A stretch of 64,000 nucleotides of DNA from Pseudogemmobacter humi (GCF_900609055.1 NZ_UXAW01000090.1:62001-126000); one strand, 5' to 3'; positions 9,069 through 17,630 are shown, counted from the first letter of the stretch. Made by a program: numbers and translations. The notes: generated by a model from the sequence alone, not told the origin.

Positions 9069-9368
9069 TCAGTCCTCGTCCTCGTCGCCCTTGCCGCCCG
9101 CGGGCCCCTCGCCCGGCCACTTGTCCTCGGGGCGGGCAAGGCCCGGAGCGAAGACCGCCGCGGTCAGGATCAGCCCCGCCCAGGTCAGAAAGAACCAGAT
9201 CACATCGCCCGAAAGCCGCCGGTTGCCGTCGCCCGCGGGCGTCCACAGCATCGGCAGGATCATCAGCAGAACCCCTGCCACCGGCAGGATCCGCGCGGCA
9301 TCGCGCAGACGGCGGCGGCGATAGGGGCTGGGGGCCAGGAACAGCGGCGCGCGGCGAAGCGGTTTCAT
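9069..9368 (-). CDS. small two-helix membrane protein, candidate partner of the symporter-kinase
   Basis: A 99-residue protein with a basic N-terminus, two hydrophobic helices (about 26–44 and 57–76) and an acidic tail ending GDEDED. It starts inside the stop region of the response-regulator gene (four-base overlap) and ends 7 bp before the symporter-kinase start, so the three are almost certainly co-translated. Small two-helix proteins of this shape commonly precede SLC5-type transporters (for example YjcH before ActP, YhdT before PanF). A subunit or stabiliser role for the symporter domain is therefore inferred. I see no closer family match. Confidence 0.7.
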   Translation of the reverse strand: MKPLRRAPLFLAPSPYRRRRLRDAARILPVAGVLLMILPMLWTPAGDGNRRLSGDVIWFFLTWAGLILTAAVFAPGLARPEDKWPGEGPAGGKGDEDED

Positions 9369-9772
9369 CTCTGCCCCGCCGCCGCATCGGTGCCGCCGCC
9401 GGTCAGCGCCCGCACCTCGGCGAGGATCCCCGCGTTCGAGAAGGGTTTGGTCATGAACCGGCTGGCCCCCGCGCGTTCGGCCGCCTCGCGGTCGCGCGGC
9501 AGGCCCTTGGCGGTCAGCATCAGCACCGGCACCGCCGCGGTAAGCGGATCGGCGCGCAGCGCGATCAGGATCTCCAGCCCCGACATGCCGGGCAGCATAT
9601 GGTCGAGGATCACCAGCGCCGGGTCGAGCCTGCGCGCCGCCTCGGGTGCGGCGGCGCCATCGGCGATATGGGTCACCTCCCAGCCATCGCGCGACAGGAT
9701 GAAGACGATGGCCTCGGCAATGTTCGGCTCATCCTCGATCAGCAGCACACGGCGGCTTTGTCCGGTTCCCAT
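9365..9772 (-). CDS. single-domain response regulator
   Basis: A 135-residue stand-alone CheY-like receiver. The acidic pair is in LLIEDEPN (residues 11–18), the phospho-acceptor is Asp57 in LVILDHMLPGMSG, the conserved Thr lies in MLTAKG and Lys109 in FMTKPF. No DNA-binding output domain follows; the chain ends in a Gly/Ala-rich tail. It is first in the run with the two-helix protein, the symporter-kinase and the FliM-like protein. It is thus the likely phosphorylation target of that kinase, and the FliM-like protein is a conceivable binding partner. Confidence 0.9.
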   Translation of the reverse strand: MGTGQSRRVLLIEDEPNIAEAIVFILSRDGWEVTHIADGAAAPEAARRLDPALVILDHMLPGMSGLEILIALRADPLTAAVPVLMLTAKGLPRDREAAERAGASRFMTKPFSNAGILAEVRALTGGGTDAAAGQR

Positions 9773-9856
9773 CGGTCGCTGTCCCTCCCCCCGGTCCGGG
9801 GGTCTGCGCCGCCCGGACCGGCAGTATCCTATGATTTTGACGGCGCTGTCAAAAGG

Positions 9857-11122
9857 TCAGACGGCGGCGGTGCCGAGGATCGAGGGCTCACGCCGCGCCG
9901 GGCATGGTGCGCGCGGGCAGATCCGGCAGGTGGGGCCGAGCGCGATGGCCGCTCCGGCGTCGCGCGGATCGGCGGGCAGGATCAGCATGGCGGCGGTGCG
10001 CAGTTCCGGCCCGTCGAAACCGTAGGGCTGGCGCGTCTCGCAAAAGCCGAGGCAGATGAACCGCCGGGCCCCGGGCGCCGGAGTGGCGACCAGCGCGCGC
10101 ACCGGCTGGCCGGGCCGGGCGAGCGCCGCGAACAGCGGCCAGAGCGGACAGGCCGCCCCGAAGCGCGGCAAAGAGAATCCATCGGCGGGCTTGCGAAACA
10201 ACAGCGTGCCCGAAGCGTCACACAGCACCAGCCCGGCGGCCGAGTCGGGCAGAAAGGCGATCCGCCGCATCGCCGCCAGCACGTCGCTGCCGAACCGCGC
10301 CGCCAGCAGCGCCGGATCCGGCCCGCTCTCGTCCAGCGCCGCCTCGAAGGCGCCGGGCGGCATGGCGGCGCGGTCGCGCCCGGCCTGATCAAGCCAGGCC
10401 CGCGCCAGATCGCGCGCGGCGGGAGAGGCCGGCCAGGGCGCATCGTCCCCGCCGGGCTCCGCCGACCAGCCGCGCGCCGCCGCCCAGGTCTCGAATTCGT
10501 CCTGGGGCGCGGCGGCGACGGTCTCGGTCTCGACCTCGGAATGATCGAGCCAGGAGATCAGCGTCTCGGCGCCCTGCACCAGCCGCGCGCTGTCGTGATG
10601 CAGGTTCAGGTGGAAGCGGCGCTGCCAGTCCGGCGTCAGATCCTCGGTCTCAACCAGGATCTCGGCCGTCGCGCGCACCGCAGACAGCGCCGAGAGCAGC
10701 TCATGCAGCGCCGAGGACAGATGCGGGTCGTGGCCCAGCCGGTCGTTCAGCGCCGCCACCGCCTGGCGCAGCACCGCGTTATTGGTCTGCAACTGCGCGA
10801 TCAGCCGCGCCCAGCCGGGAAAGCGCCCGGCCAGATCCTCGGCACGCTCGGCCTCGGCCCCGGCTTCGGGCAGGGTGGCGGCGGCCGCGCGCAGATCGGC
10901 CACCAGCGCCGCGGGCTCGCTGTCGCCGAATTCCTTCGCCGAAAGCCCGAGCGCCGCGGCAAGCCGCTCCAGCACCTCGGGGGTGACATTGCGGCGGTTG
11001 TGCTCGATCAGGTTCAGATACGAGGGCGAGATCGCCGCCCCCGCCGCCAGATCCGCCTGCCGGATCCCCGCCGCCAGCCGCCGCTCGCGCAGCCTCGTGC
11101 CGATGAGAGCCGATGGCGTCAT
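9857..11122 (-). CDS. XRE-family short-chain fatty-acyl regulator (ScfR/RamB type)
   Basis: A 421-residue transcription factor. An N-terminal XRE helix-turn-helix (about 8–65; AAISPSYLNLIEHNRRN) is followed by a long ligand-sensing region. The C-terminal Cys-rich motif GPTCRICPRAPC, followed by ARREPSI, typifies regulators of propionate/acetate or other short-chain acyl-CoA metabolism. Length and layout are normal for the family. It sits alone upstream of the kinase operon, reading the same way, with an 84-bp gap. A palindrome 41 bp upstream of its start could be its own operator. The acyl ligand cannot be read from sequence. Confidence 0.85.
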   Translation of the reverse strand: MTPSALIGTRLRERRLAAGIRQADLAAGAAISPSYLNLIEHNRRNVTPEVLERLAAALGLSAKEFGDSEPAALVADLRAAAATLPEAGAEAERAEDLAGRFPGWARLIAQLQTNNAVLRQAVAALNDRLGHDPHLSSALHELLSALSAVRATAEILVETEDLTPDWQRRFHLNLHHDSARLVQGAETLISWLDHSEVETETVAAAPQDEFETWAAARGWSAEPGGDDAPWPASPAARDLARAWLDQAGRDRAAMPPGAFEAALDESGPDPALLAARFGSDVLAAMRRIAFLPDSAAGLVLCDASGTLLFRKPADGFSLPRFGAACPLWPLFAALARPGQPVRALVATPAPGARRFICLGFCETRQPYGFDGPELRTAAMLILPADPRDAGAAIALGPTCRICPRAPCPARREPSILGTAAV

Positions 11123-11162
11123 TCCTTCCCCCGGAACAGGCCGCCCGCCGCGGCCCGCCCGA

Positions 11163-11182
11163 GTTTACCTCTCGGCGTAAAC
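11163..11182. promoter_or_regulatory. candidate operator upstream of the XRE regulator
   Basis: Perfect 6-bp inverted repeat GTTTAC (11163–11168) and GTAAAC (11177–11182) with an 8-bp spacer, in an A+T-richer pocket between the regulator start (11122) and a 400-bp gene-free spacer. Its position fits autoregulation by the XRE protein. I see no gene in the remaining 11183–11447. Confidence 0.35.
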
Positions 11183-11447
11183 TTTACAACAGCTGCAAAG
11201 CCACCGAGGGGGCCCGGGCCGCCGGATCGGGCAGAGGCCGGCCCGCAATGGCAACAAACGCGCGCTCGATCCCCATAGCGGATAGCAGGGAACATTCCCC
11301 TGCGGATCGAAACCAACCATCTCATTTTCCGTGCCGTCAACCGGAACGGTGCTCACTCCGGTCGCGCGCGCCTTGCCGGATTTACCCGTCTTGCGAGGGA
11401 TCGCTTGCGGAAACGGGGCGGCAGGCTAAATCCCCTGCTTCATACCC

Positions 11448-11475
11448 TTTCATCCTGACCCAAATACCCCGGGGG
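11448..11475. repeat. dispersed 3'-end element, CATCCTGACCCAAATACC type, copy A
   Basis: The core CATCCTGACCCAAATACC followed by CCGGGGG is found almost unchanged at 36894–36920, and in variant form at 48403–48430 and within 34195–34250. It lies just downstream of the lipoprotein gene and is followed by a G+C-rich stretch with the inverted pair TGCTGCCGG…CCGGCAGCA. Such elements lie between gene ends here and may act in transcript termination or as REP-like repeats. Confidence 0.6.
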
Positions 11476-11515
11476 AATGCTGCCGGGCACCGGCAGCATG
11501 GGGGCGGCGCCCCCT

Positions 11516-11782
11516 TCAGCCGATGCAATAATAATGCTCCGGGTCATTGTCATAGCGCACCGGCCGCATCCCCGCCGCGGTCTCGTAGTAATAGCAGCCG
11601 TCATTGCCGTGGCGTAAGGCCGATGCCGGAACGCCCGACGGCAGCAAGGCCACCGCATCCGGGGCCGCGATGGCCGAGAATCGGTCGGCCTGGCCGGTGG
11701 CCCTGCCGCCGGTCGGATCGGGGAGCCCCGCATCGGTGCAGGCGGCGAGGCAAAGCCCGGCGAGAAGCGCCGCCCGCCTCAC
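11516..11782 (-). CDS. small lipoprotein, translationally coupled to the amidohydrolase
   Basis: Predicted 88-residue exported lipoprotein. The GTG at 11782 overlaps the stop of the upstream hydrolase gene (GTGA), which decides the start. From there the protein begins VRRAALLAGLCLAAC, a signal peptide with lipobox LAAC (lipidated Cys15). The mature part is short and ends in two Tyr/Cys-rich clusters, DGCYYYE and HYYCIG. The function is unknown; the coupling suggests co-expression with the amidohydrolase. Confidence 0.65.
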   Translation of the reverse strand: MRRAALLAGLCLAACTDAGLPDPTGGRATGQADRFSAIAAPDAVALLPSGVPASALRHGNDGCYYYETAAGMRPVRYDNDPEHYYCIG

Positions 11783-13029
11783 GCCACCACCTCCGCCGTC
11801 TCCAGCACCGCGTGCAGCAGCACATCGGTGCCCGCCGCCGCCCATTCGGGGGTGATCGCCTCGGCCTCGTTATGCGACAACCCGCCTTCGCAGGGGCAGA
11901 AGATCATCGTCGTCGGCGCGACGCGGGCGATCCAGCAGGCGTCGTGCCCGGCACCCGAGACCACATCCAGATGGCTGTAGCCAAGCCGCTCCGCCGCCGT
12001 GCGCACCCGCCCGACCAGTTCCGGCGTAAAGGTCACCGGATCGAAATGCCCGACCGGCTCCACCGCGCAGCCCACACCGAGCGCCTCGCAGATCGCGGCG
12101 GCTTCCGCCTCGATCCGCGCCCGCATCCGGTCAAGCTTCGCCTGATCGACCGAGCGGATATCCACGGTGAACACCACCTGCCCCGGCAGCACGTTGCGGC
12201 TGTTGGGCGAGAACGTCACCTGGCCCACGCCGCCGACCGCATCGGGCTGGTTCTCCATCGCCACGGTCTGGACCATCTCGAAGATCCGCGCCATGGCGAG
12301 GCCCGCGTTCCTGCGCATCGCCATCGGGGTCGAGCCGGTATGGGCATCGCGCCCGGTCAGGGTGAATTCCAGCCACCACAGCCCCTGGCCATGGGTTACG
12401 ACGCCGATGTCGCGCCCCGCGGCCTCCAGGATCGGACCCTGTTCGATATGCAGCTCGAAATAGGCGTGGATCTTCCGCGCGCCGGTCTCTTCCCCGCCGA
12501 TCCAGCCGATGCGCCCGAGTTCCTCGCCGAAGCTCTTCCCCTGGGCGTCGCGGCGCGCATAAGCGAAATCCTCGTCGATCACGCCGGCAAAGACGCCCGA
12601 GGCCAGCATCGCCGGCGCGAAACGCGCGCCTTCCTCGTTGGTCCAGTTCACCACCACGATGGGCCGGCGGGTGCGGATGCCCAGATCGTTCATCGTGCGC
12701 ACCGCCTCCAGCCCGCCCAGAACGCCCAGCACCCCGTCATAGCGCCCGCCGGTGGGCTGGGTGTCGAGATGGCTGCCGATATAGACCGGCAGGGCGTCGG
12801 GATCGGTTCCCGGGCGGGTGAAGAACATGTTCCCCATCCGGTCCACGCCCATCTCCATCCCCGCCGCCACGGCCCAGGAGCGGAACAGATGCCGCCCCTC
12901 GTTGTCGGCATCGGTCAGGGTCTGGCGGTTGTTGCCGCCCGCGACCCCGGGGCCGATCCGCGCCATATCGGCCAGGCTGGCCCAGAGGCGTTCGGAACTG
13001 ATGCGGAGATTTTCCCCGGGTGCAGGCAT
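11779..13029 (-). CDS. Zn-dependent N-carbamoyl-amino-acid / beta-ureidopropionase-type amidohydrolase
   Basis: A 416-residue M20-type metallo-amidohydrolase of the HyuC/AmaB/PydC group, which removes the carbamoyl group from ureido acids such as N-carbamoyl-beta-alanine. The ATG at 13029 has a GGGAG site 7–8 bp upstream; longer frames lack similarity. Metal-binding motifs are visible: GSHLDTQPTGGRYDGVLGVL, WTNEEGARF, FELHIEQGP and the C-terminal GAGHDA. It is divergent from a RutR homologue across a 166-bp promoter region, which points to reductive or oxidative pyrimidine breakdown rather than hydantoin use. The other pathway genes are not in the window. Confidence 0.85.
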   Translation of the reverse strand: MPAPGENLRISSERLWASLADMARIGPGVAGGNNRQTLTDADNEGRHLFRSWAVAAGMEMGVDRMGNMFFTRPGTDPDALPVYIGSHLDTQPTGGRYDGVLGVLGGLEAVRTMNDLGIRTRRPIVVVNWTNEEGARFAPAMLASGVFAGVIDEDFAYARRDAQGKSFGEELGRIGWIGGEETGARKIHAYFELHIEQGPILEAAGRDIGVVTHGQGLWWLEFTLTGRDAHTGSTPMAMRRNAGLAMARIFEMVQTVAMENQPDAVGGVGQVTFSPNSRNVLPGQVVFTVDIRSVDQAKLDRMRARIEAEAAAICEALGVGCAVEPVGHFDPVTFTPELVGRVRTAAERLGYSHLDVVSGAGHDACWIARVAPTTMIFCPCEGGLSHNEAEAITPEWAAAGTDVLLHAVLETAEVVA

Positions 13030-13121
13030 GAAGGCACTCCCTGTCGTCCGGCGCTGGCCGCGCGGGACGAATCCGCGAACCCCTGTCCGGTCGGGCGAAG
13101 GCGACCACAGCCGGGGGAAAG

Positions 13122-13150
13122 GGTCAACAGATTTCCCCCCCTTGTTAACC
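13122..13150. promoter_or_regulatory. candidate RutR operator in the divergent promoter region
   Basis: Imperfect inverted repeat GGTCAACA (13122–13129) and TGTTAACC (13143–13150) between the divergent amidohydrolase and rutR genes; each arm resembles the TTGACC half-site known for E. coli RutR. The 13-bp spacing differs from the E. coli 2-bp spacing, so the assignment is tentative. Confidence 0.35.
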
Positions 13151-13195
13151 ATGGCCGGATTTGACCCGGACCGCGCCGGATGTGTAAGAAAAACC

Positions 13196-13846
13196 ATGGA
13201 TCAGAACAGCCCGCGCCCGGTGCGCCAGAGCCGCATCCAGCAAAAGAACCGCCAGGCGATCCTCGGCGCGGCGCTGGAACTCTTTTCCGCCCGGGGCTTC
13301 CGCGGCGCCACGCTCGAACAGATCGCCGCCGCCGCGGGGCTGTCGAAGCCCAATCTGCTTTATTATTTCGCCTCGAAGGAAGAGATCTACCGCCAGTTGC
13401 TGACCGGGCTGCTGAAGAACTGGCTCGATCCGTTGCGCGCCCTGCGCGCCGGGGGCGAGCCGCTGGACGAGATCCTCGGCTATATGCGGCGCAAGCTGGA
13501 TCTTTCGCGCGACTATCCGCGCGAAAGCCGGCTCTTCGCCAATGAGATCCTGCAAGGCGCCCCGCATCTGCATGCCGCGATCGCCGGAGAATTGCGCGAT
13601 CTGGTGATGGAAAAGGCCGAGGCGCTGCGGGCCTGGATGGATCAGGGCCGCATCGCGCGCAGCGATCCGGTGCATCTGATCTTTTCGGTCTGGACGCTGA
13701 CCCAGCATTACGCCGATTTCGACATGCAGGTGCGCGTCATCCTCGGCCCCGGCCGCGACCCCTATGCCGAGGCCGGGGAATTCCTCGACACCCTGTTCCG
13801 CCGCCTGCTGGCGACGGGCGGAATTGAAACGAATGCAAAGCATTAA
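13196..13846 (+). CDS. rutR: RutR-type TetR regulator of pyrimidine catabolism
   Basis: A 216-residue TetR-family protein. The N-terminal helix-turn-helix includes ARGFRGATLEQIAAAAG and LSKPNLLYYFASKEEIY. The C-terminal ligand domain matches E. coli RutR over long stretches, notably KLDLSRDYPRESRLFANEI, PVHLIFSVWTLTQHYADF and the spacing between them. RutR senses uracil/thymine and controls pyrimidine degradation and related genes. The start is the ATG at 13196, where the protein reads MDQNSPRPV. It is divergent from the ureidopropionase-type gene, the natural target. An inverted repeat TTAACCGC/GCGGTTAA straddles its stop codon (13843–13868) without a T-tract. Confidence 0.9.
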   Translation: MDQNSPRPVRQSRIQQKNRQAILGAALELFSARGFRGATLEQIAAAAGLSKPNLLYYFASKEEIYRQLLTGLLKNWLDPLRALRAGGEPLDEILGYMRRKLDLSRDYPRESRLFANEILQGAPHLHAAIAGELRDLVMEKAEALRAWMDQGRIARSDPVHLIFSVWTLTQHYADFDMQVRVILGPGRDPYAEAGEFLDTLFRRLLATGGIETNAKH

Positions 13847-13912
13847 CCGCTGTGGCAAAGGCGGTTAACGGATTATGCTGAGCCTGGGGTAAATTTTTCT
13901 GGAGTGACTGAG

Positions 13913-14215
13913 ATGGGATTGGTCTCAGCCGTCCGGCCGGTCGCGCCGGTGACGGGGCATGTGGCGCAGGGCGGAGCGGGCTCCGCCGGACCGGGGTCGG
14001 CCTCGCAGAACGGCAGCCGGACCGCCCCGGCGGCGGCGGCGGAAACCGCGCAGCCGGTGGCGCAGGTTTCCGGCGCGGCGCGCGCGGCGCAGCCGCTGAC
14101 CGAGGACGGGCCTTTGCGCGAATCCGCCCGCGCCAAAGTGGTGGCGGCGCAGCGCGCCTATATGATGACACTGCGCGCGGCGGGGGTGAATCCGCTGATC
14201 AATCCGGCCCCCTGA
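13913..14215 (+). CDS. small Ala/Gly-rich hypothetical protein
   Basis: Predicted 100-residue soluble protein. The ATG at 13913 is preferred over the upstream GTG (13904) because GGAG lies at 13901–13904, a normal distance from the ATG. The first 60 residues are Ala/Gly/Pro/Ser-rich and look disordered; the last 35 (ESARAKVVAAQRAYMMTLRAAGVNPL) form a likely amphipathic helix. I recognise no family. It lies between rutR and the GST gene, same strand. Confidence 0.55.
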   Translation: MGLVSAVRPVAPVTGHVAQGGAGSAGPGSASQNGSRTAPAAAAETAQPVAQVSGAARAAQPLTEDGPLRESARAKVVAAQRAYMMTLRAAGVNPLINPAP

Positions 14216-14294
14216 GGGGCCGCGGCAGAGGGGGCTTGCGCCCGGCCTGCTCTGGGCGCAGGCTGGCTGCGCAGCAGCAGAAGGCCCGCCCCCG

Positions 14295-14954
14295 ATGTCG
14301 CTTGTCCTCTTTGGCCACCGTTTTTCCTCATACACCCAGAAGGTGCTGCTGGCGCTTTACGAAAATGCGCTGCCCTTCGACTTCCGCAGCATCGGCCCCG
14401 AGACGCCCGCGCATACCGCCGACTGGGCGCGCCGCTGGCCGATCCGCAAATTCCCGCTGCTGCTCGACGGCACGCGCGAGATCGCCGAGAGCAGCATCAT
14501 CCTCGAATATCTGCACCTCAGCCGCCCGCTGGCGGTGCCGCTGCTGCCCGCGGCTCCGATGGAGGCGCTGGAGGTCCGCTTTCTCGACCGTTTCTTCGAT
14601 CTGCATGTGATGGAGGCGGCGCAGCATGCGGTGGATGGCGCGCTGACCGGCGATCCGGTCCGCCGCGCCGAGGGGCTGGCGCGCAGCATCGACAAGCTGG
14701 ACCGGGCCTGGCCCTGGCTGGAAACCCGGCTGGCAGGCCGGGAATGGGCGGCGGGCGCGGTTTTCTCGCTGGCCGATTGCGCGGCCTCGCCCGCGCTGTT
14801 CTATGCCGACTGGGTCCATCCGATCCCGGAAAGCTGTCCGGGCCTCAGGGCCTATCGCGCGCGGCTGCTGGCCCGCCCCGCTTTCGCCCGCGCGGTGAAT
14901 GAGGCGCGCGACTTCCGCCCTTACTTTCCGCTGGGCGCCCCCGACCGGGACTGA
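14295..14954 (+). CDS. glutathione S-transferase family protein
   Basis: A 219-residue protein with an N-terminal thioredoxin-like domain (1–80; FSSYTQKVLLALYENALPF then KFPLLLDGTREIAESSIILEYL, including the conserved glutathione-contacting ES pair). An all-helical C-terminal domain follows, with FSLADCAASPALFYADWV. The length is typical. Soluble detoxification or isomerase function is expected; no substrate can be named. It is convergent with the dedA gene. Confidence 0.88.
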   Translation: MSLVLFGHRFSSYTQKVLLALYENALPFDFRSIGPETPAHTADWARRWPIRKFPLLLDGTREIAESSIILEYLHLSRPLAVPLLPAAPMEALEVRFLDRFFDLHVMEAAQHAVDGALTGDPVRRAEGLARSIDKLDRAWPWLETRLAGREWAAGAVFSLADCAASPALFYADWVHPIPESCPGLRAYRARLLARPAFARAVNEARDFRPYFPLGAPDRD

Positions 14955-14966
14955 GGGCGCACGGCC

Positions 14967-15503
14967 TCAGCCCGCCAGCCGCTCCCAGATCCAGCTGATC
15001 GCGATGCCGCCGACCTCGCCGAATTTCAGCACGACGAAGGCCCAGGCCAGGCAGCCCAGCACGTTCCAGAACGCGAAGCGGAACAGCGTCATGCCGCTCA
15101 TCCCCGCCATCAGGAAGACCACCGGCCGCAGCACGGTGGTGAAATGGCCCGCGAACAGCGTCACCGGCCCCCACCGGGTAAAGGCGGCATCGGCCTTCGT
15201 CACCCAGTCGGGATGATCCTTCAGCGGCCGCATGGTCAGGATCGTGACGCCATAGCGCCGCCCCAGCCAGAACGAGAAGAACGAACCCGCCATCGCACCC
15301 AGAGACGCTCCGATCCACAGCGTGGTGAAATTCAGCACGCCATTCGCCGCAAAAGCCCCCACCGCCACCATGATCGCGGTCGAGGGGATCAGGATCGACA
15401 GGAAAGCCGTGGTCTCGGCGGCGGCGAAAACCGCCATCAGCCACGGCGCAAGCGCATGATGGCGCTCGATAAACGCGATGATCTGGTCGATCCAGTCCGA
15501 CAT
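14967..15503 (-). CDS. DedA-family membrane protein
   Basis: A 178-residue inner-membrane protein of the DedA/SNARE-associated family, now linked to undecaprenyl-phosphate or phospholipid flipping. The start at 15503 (MSDWIDQIIAFIERHHAL) is the normal DedA beginning. Motifs present are AAAETTAFLSILIPSTAIM (re-entrant loop) and GASLGAMAGSFFSFWLGRR, and the second arginine-bearing loop FAGHFTTVLRPVVFLMAG. It is slightly short for the family but complete. It is divergent from accB. Confidence 0.85.
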   Translation of the reverse strand: MSDWIDQIIAFIERHHALAPWLMAVFAAAETTAFLSILIPSTAIMVAVGAFAANGVLNFTTLWIGASLGAMAGSFFSFWLGRRYGVTILTMRPLKDHPDWVTKADAAFTRWGPVTLFAGHFTTVLRPVVFLMAGMSGMTLFRFAFWNVLGCLAWAFVVLKFGEVGGIAISWIWERLAG

Positions 15504-15744
15504 GCACGCTCCGGGTTTCGCGCCCCGATGTGGACGAGAAGCAGGCCAAGGGCAAGGTGAAACCGGCCCCGCGCCCCGCCCCCGGCAGATCGCCGGCAAC
15601 AAGCGGGATCATGGGCGCTTTTCTCCGGGAACGGGCTGCCTTATAAGCACTGGCAGTCAAAGCGGGCCTTGCGCCTGCCTTCCCGGGCCGCCACATCGCC
15701 ACCCGGAAAGAGAAAGCGGCGAAACAAAGCCATCAGAGGACGGC

Positions 15745-16245
15745 ATGAGCAAACATTCTTCCGACGCGGACGTCGATTTCATCTCGGCCCTCGCCGAACT
15801 GCTGAACAGGAACGATCTGACGGAAATCGCCGTGAAACGCGAATACGGCGAAGACGACAGCCTTGAGGTGCGCGTCGTCAAACAGTCGAACATCGTCACC
15901 ACCACCGTCGCCGCCCCGGCCCCCGCCTGGGCGAGGGCCGCGCCCGCCGCGGCCCCGGCTGCCGCGCCTGCCCCGGCCGCCGCAGCCCCGGCGGAAGACC
16001 CGAGCCAGCATCCGGGCGCGGTGACCTCGCCGATGGTCGGCACCATCTATCTTTCGGCCGAACCCGGCGCCACGCCCTTCGTCTCGGTCGGCGCCCAGGT
16101 GTCCGAGGGCCAGACGCTGCTGATCGTCGAGGCAATGAAGACGATGAACCACATTCCGGCGCCGAAATCGGGCACGGTGAAACGCATCCTCGTCGACGAC
16201 GGCACCCCGGTCGAATACGGTGCGCCGCTGATGATCATCGAATAA
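15745..16245 (+). CDS. accB: biotin carboxyl carrier protein of acetyl-CoA carboxylase
   Basis: A 166-residue carrier that holds biotin for the carboxylation step starting fatty-acid synthesis. It has an N-terminal domain (1–55), an Ala/Pro-rich flexible linker (about 56–85) and a biotinyl domain (about 90–166) with the biotinylated Lys132 in VEAMKTMN. The start ATG at 15745 follows AGAGGA. accC begins 12 bp after its stop, the usual accBC operon. Confidence 0.97.
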   Translation: MSKHSSDADVDFISALAELLNRNDLTEIAVKREYGEDDSLEVRVVKQSNIVTTTVAAPAPAWARAAPAAAPAAAPAPAAAAPAEDPSQHPGAVTSPMVGTIYLSAEPGATPFVSVGAQVSEGQTLLIVEAMKTMNHIPAPKSGTVKRILVDDGTPVEYGAPLMIIE

Positions 16246-16257
16246 GGGCGGCGGGGC

Positions 16258-17616
16258 ATGTTCGAGAAACTCCTGATCGCCAACCGGGGCGAGATCGCGC
16301 TGCGCGTGATCCGCGCCTGCCGGGAGATGGGGATCAAATCGGTCGCGGTGCATTCCACCGCTGATGCCGATGCGATGCACGTCCGTCTGGCCGATGAATC
16401 GGTCTGCATCGGGCCTGCGTCCTCGACCGACAGCTATCTGAACAAGGCCGCGATCATCTCGGCCTGCGAGATTTCCGGCGCCCAGGCCGTGCATCCGGGC
16501 TATGGCTTCCTGTCGGAGAACGCCGCCTTCGCCCAGGCGCTGGACGATCACGGCATCACCTTCATCGGCCCGAACGCCCAGCATATCCGCATCATGGGCG
16601 ACAAGATCACCGCGAAAGAGACCGCGAAGGAGCTGGGGATCCCGGTGGTTCCCGGCTCGGACGGCGGCGTGCCGGATCTGGAGACCGCGCTGAAGGTCGG
16701 GACCACGATCGGCTATCCGGTCATCATCAAGGCCACCGCCGGCGGCGGCGGACGCGGCATGAAAGTGGCGCGCAATCCCGAAGAGATGGAGATTTCGTTC
16801 CGCACCGCGCGTTCCGAGGCAAAGGCCGCCTTCGGCAACGACGAAGTCTATATCGAGAAATACCTGCAAAAGCCGCGCCATATCGAGATCCAGGTCTTCG
16901 GCGACGGTAAGGGCAATGCCGTCCATCTGGGCGAGCGCGACTGCTCGCTGCAACGGCGCCACCAGAAGGTGTTCGAGGAAGCCCCCGGCCCGGTCATCAC
17001 TCCGCAGCTGCGCGCCGAGATCGGCGATGTCTGCGCGAAGGCGGTGGCGAAGATCAACTACATCGGCGCCGGCACCATCGAATTCCTCTATGAGGACGGC
17101 AAGTTCTACTTCATCGAGATGAACACCCGGCTTCAGGTCGAGCATCCGGTGACGGAATTCATCTATGGCGTCGACCTCGTGCGTGAACAGATCCGCGTCG
17201 CCGCCGGCCTGCCGATGTCGTTCCGCCAGGACGAGCTGGAGGTCAGCGGCCATGCGATCGAGGTTCGGATCAACGCCGAGAAACTGCCGAATTTCACCCC
17301 CTCGCCGGGCCGGGTGAAGACCTTCCACGCGCCCGGGGGCCTTGGCGTGCGGATGGATTCGGCGCTTTACGGCGGCTATTCGATCCCGCCCTATTACGAC
17401 AGCCTGATCGGCAAGCTGATCGTCCATGGCCGCGACCGCCCCGAGGCGCTGTCGCGCCTGCGCCGGGCGCTGTCCGAGCTGGTGGTCGACGGGATCGAGA
17501 CCACGATCCCCCTGTTCACCGCGCTGCTGAACGAGCCCGACATCCAGACCGGGGATTACAACATCCACTGGCTGGAAAAATGGCTTGAAGCGCAATTCTC
17601 GCGCGACGGGCGCTGA
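16258..17616 (+). CDS. accC: biotin carboxylase subunit of acetyl-CoA carboxylase
   Basis: A 452-residue ATP-grasp enzyme that carboxylates biotin on AccB using bicarbonate and ATP. The N-terminal domain begins [23 protein letters not shown]. The Gly-rich ATP loop [13 protein letters not shown], the catalytic region [33 protein letters not shown] and [13 protein letters not shown] are all present. Full length. The aat gene follows after 14 bp. Confidence 0.98.
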   Translation: MFEKLLIANRGEIALRVIRACREMGIKSVAVHSTADADAMHVRLADESVCIGPASSTDSYLNKAAIISACEISGAQAVHPGYGFLSENAAFAQALDDHGITFIGPNAQHIRIMGDKITAKETAKELGIPVVPGSDGGVPDLETALKVGTTIGYPVIIKATAGGGGRGMKVARNPEEMEISFRTARSEAKAAFGNDEVYIEKYLQKPRHIEIQVFGDGKGNAVHLGERDCSLQRRHQKVFEEAPGPVITPQLRAEIGDVCAKAVAKINYIGAGTIEFLYEDGKFYFIEMNTRLQVEHPVTEFIYGVDLVREQIRVAAGLPMSFRQDELEVSGHAIEVRINAEKLPNFTPSPGRVKTFHAPGGLGVRMDSALYGGYSIPPYYDSLIGKLIVHGRDRPEALSRLRRALSELVVDGIETTIPLFTALLNEPDIQTGDYNIHWLEKWLEAQFSRDGR

Positions 17617-17630
17617 AAGCGCAACAGCCG

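Noticed and set aside
6338-11278. A 1,646-codon open frame on the plus strand
   Set aside because: It is antisense to the kinase operon and XRE regulator, has Arg/Gln/His-rich composition with no domain, and arises from the strong third-position G+C bias.
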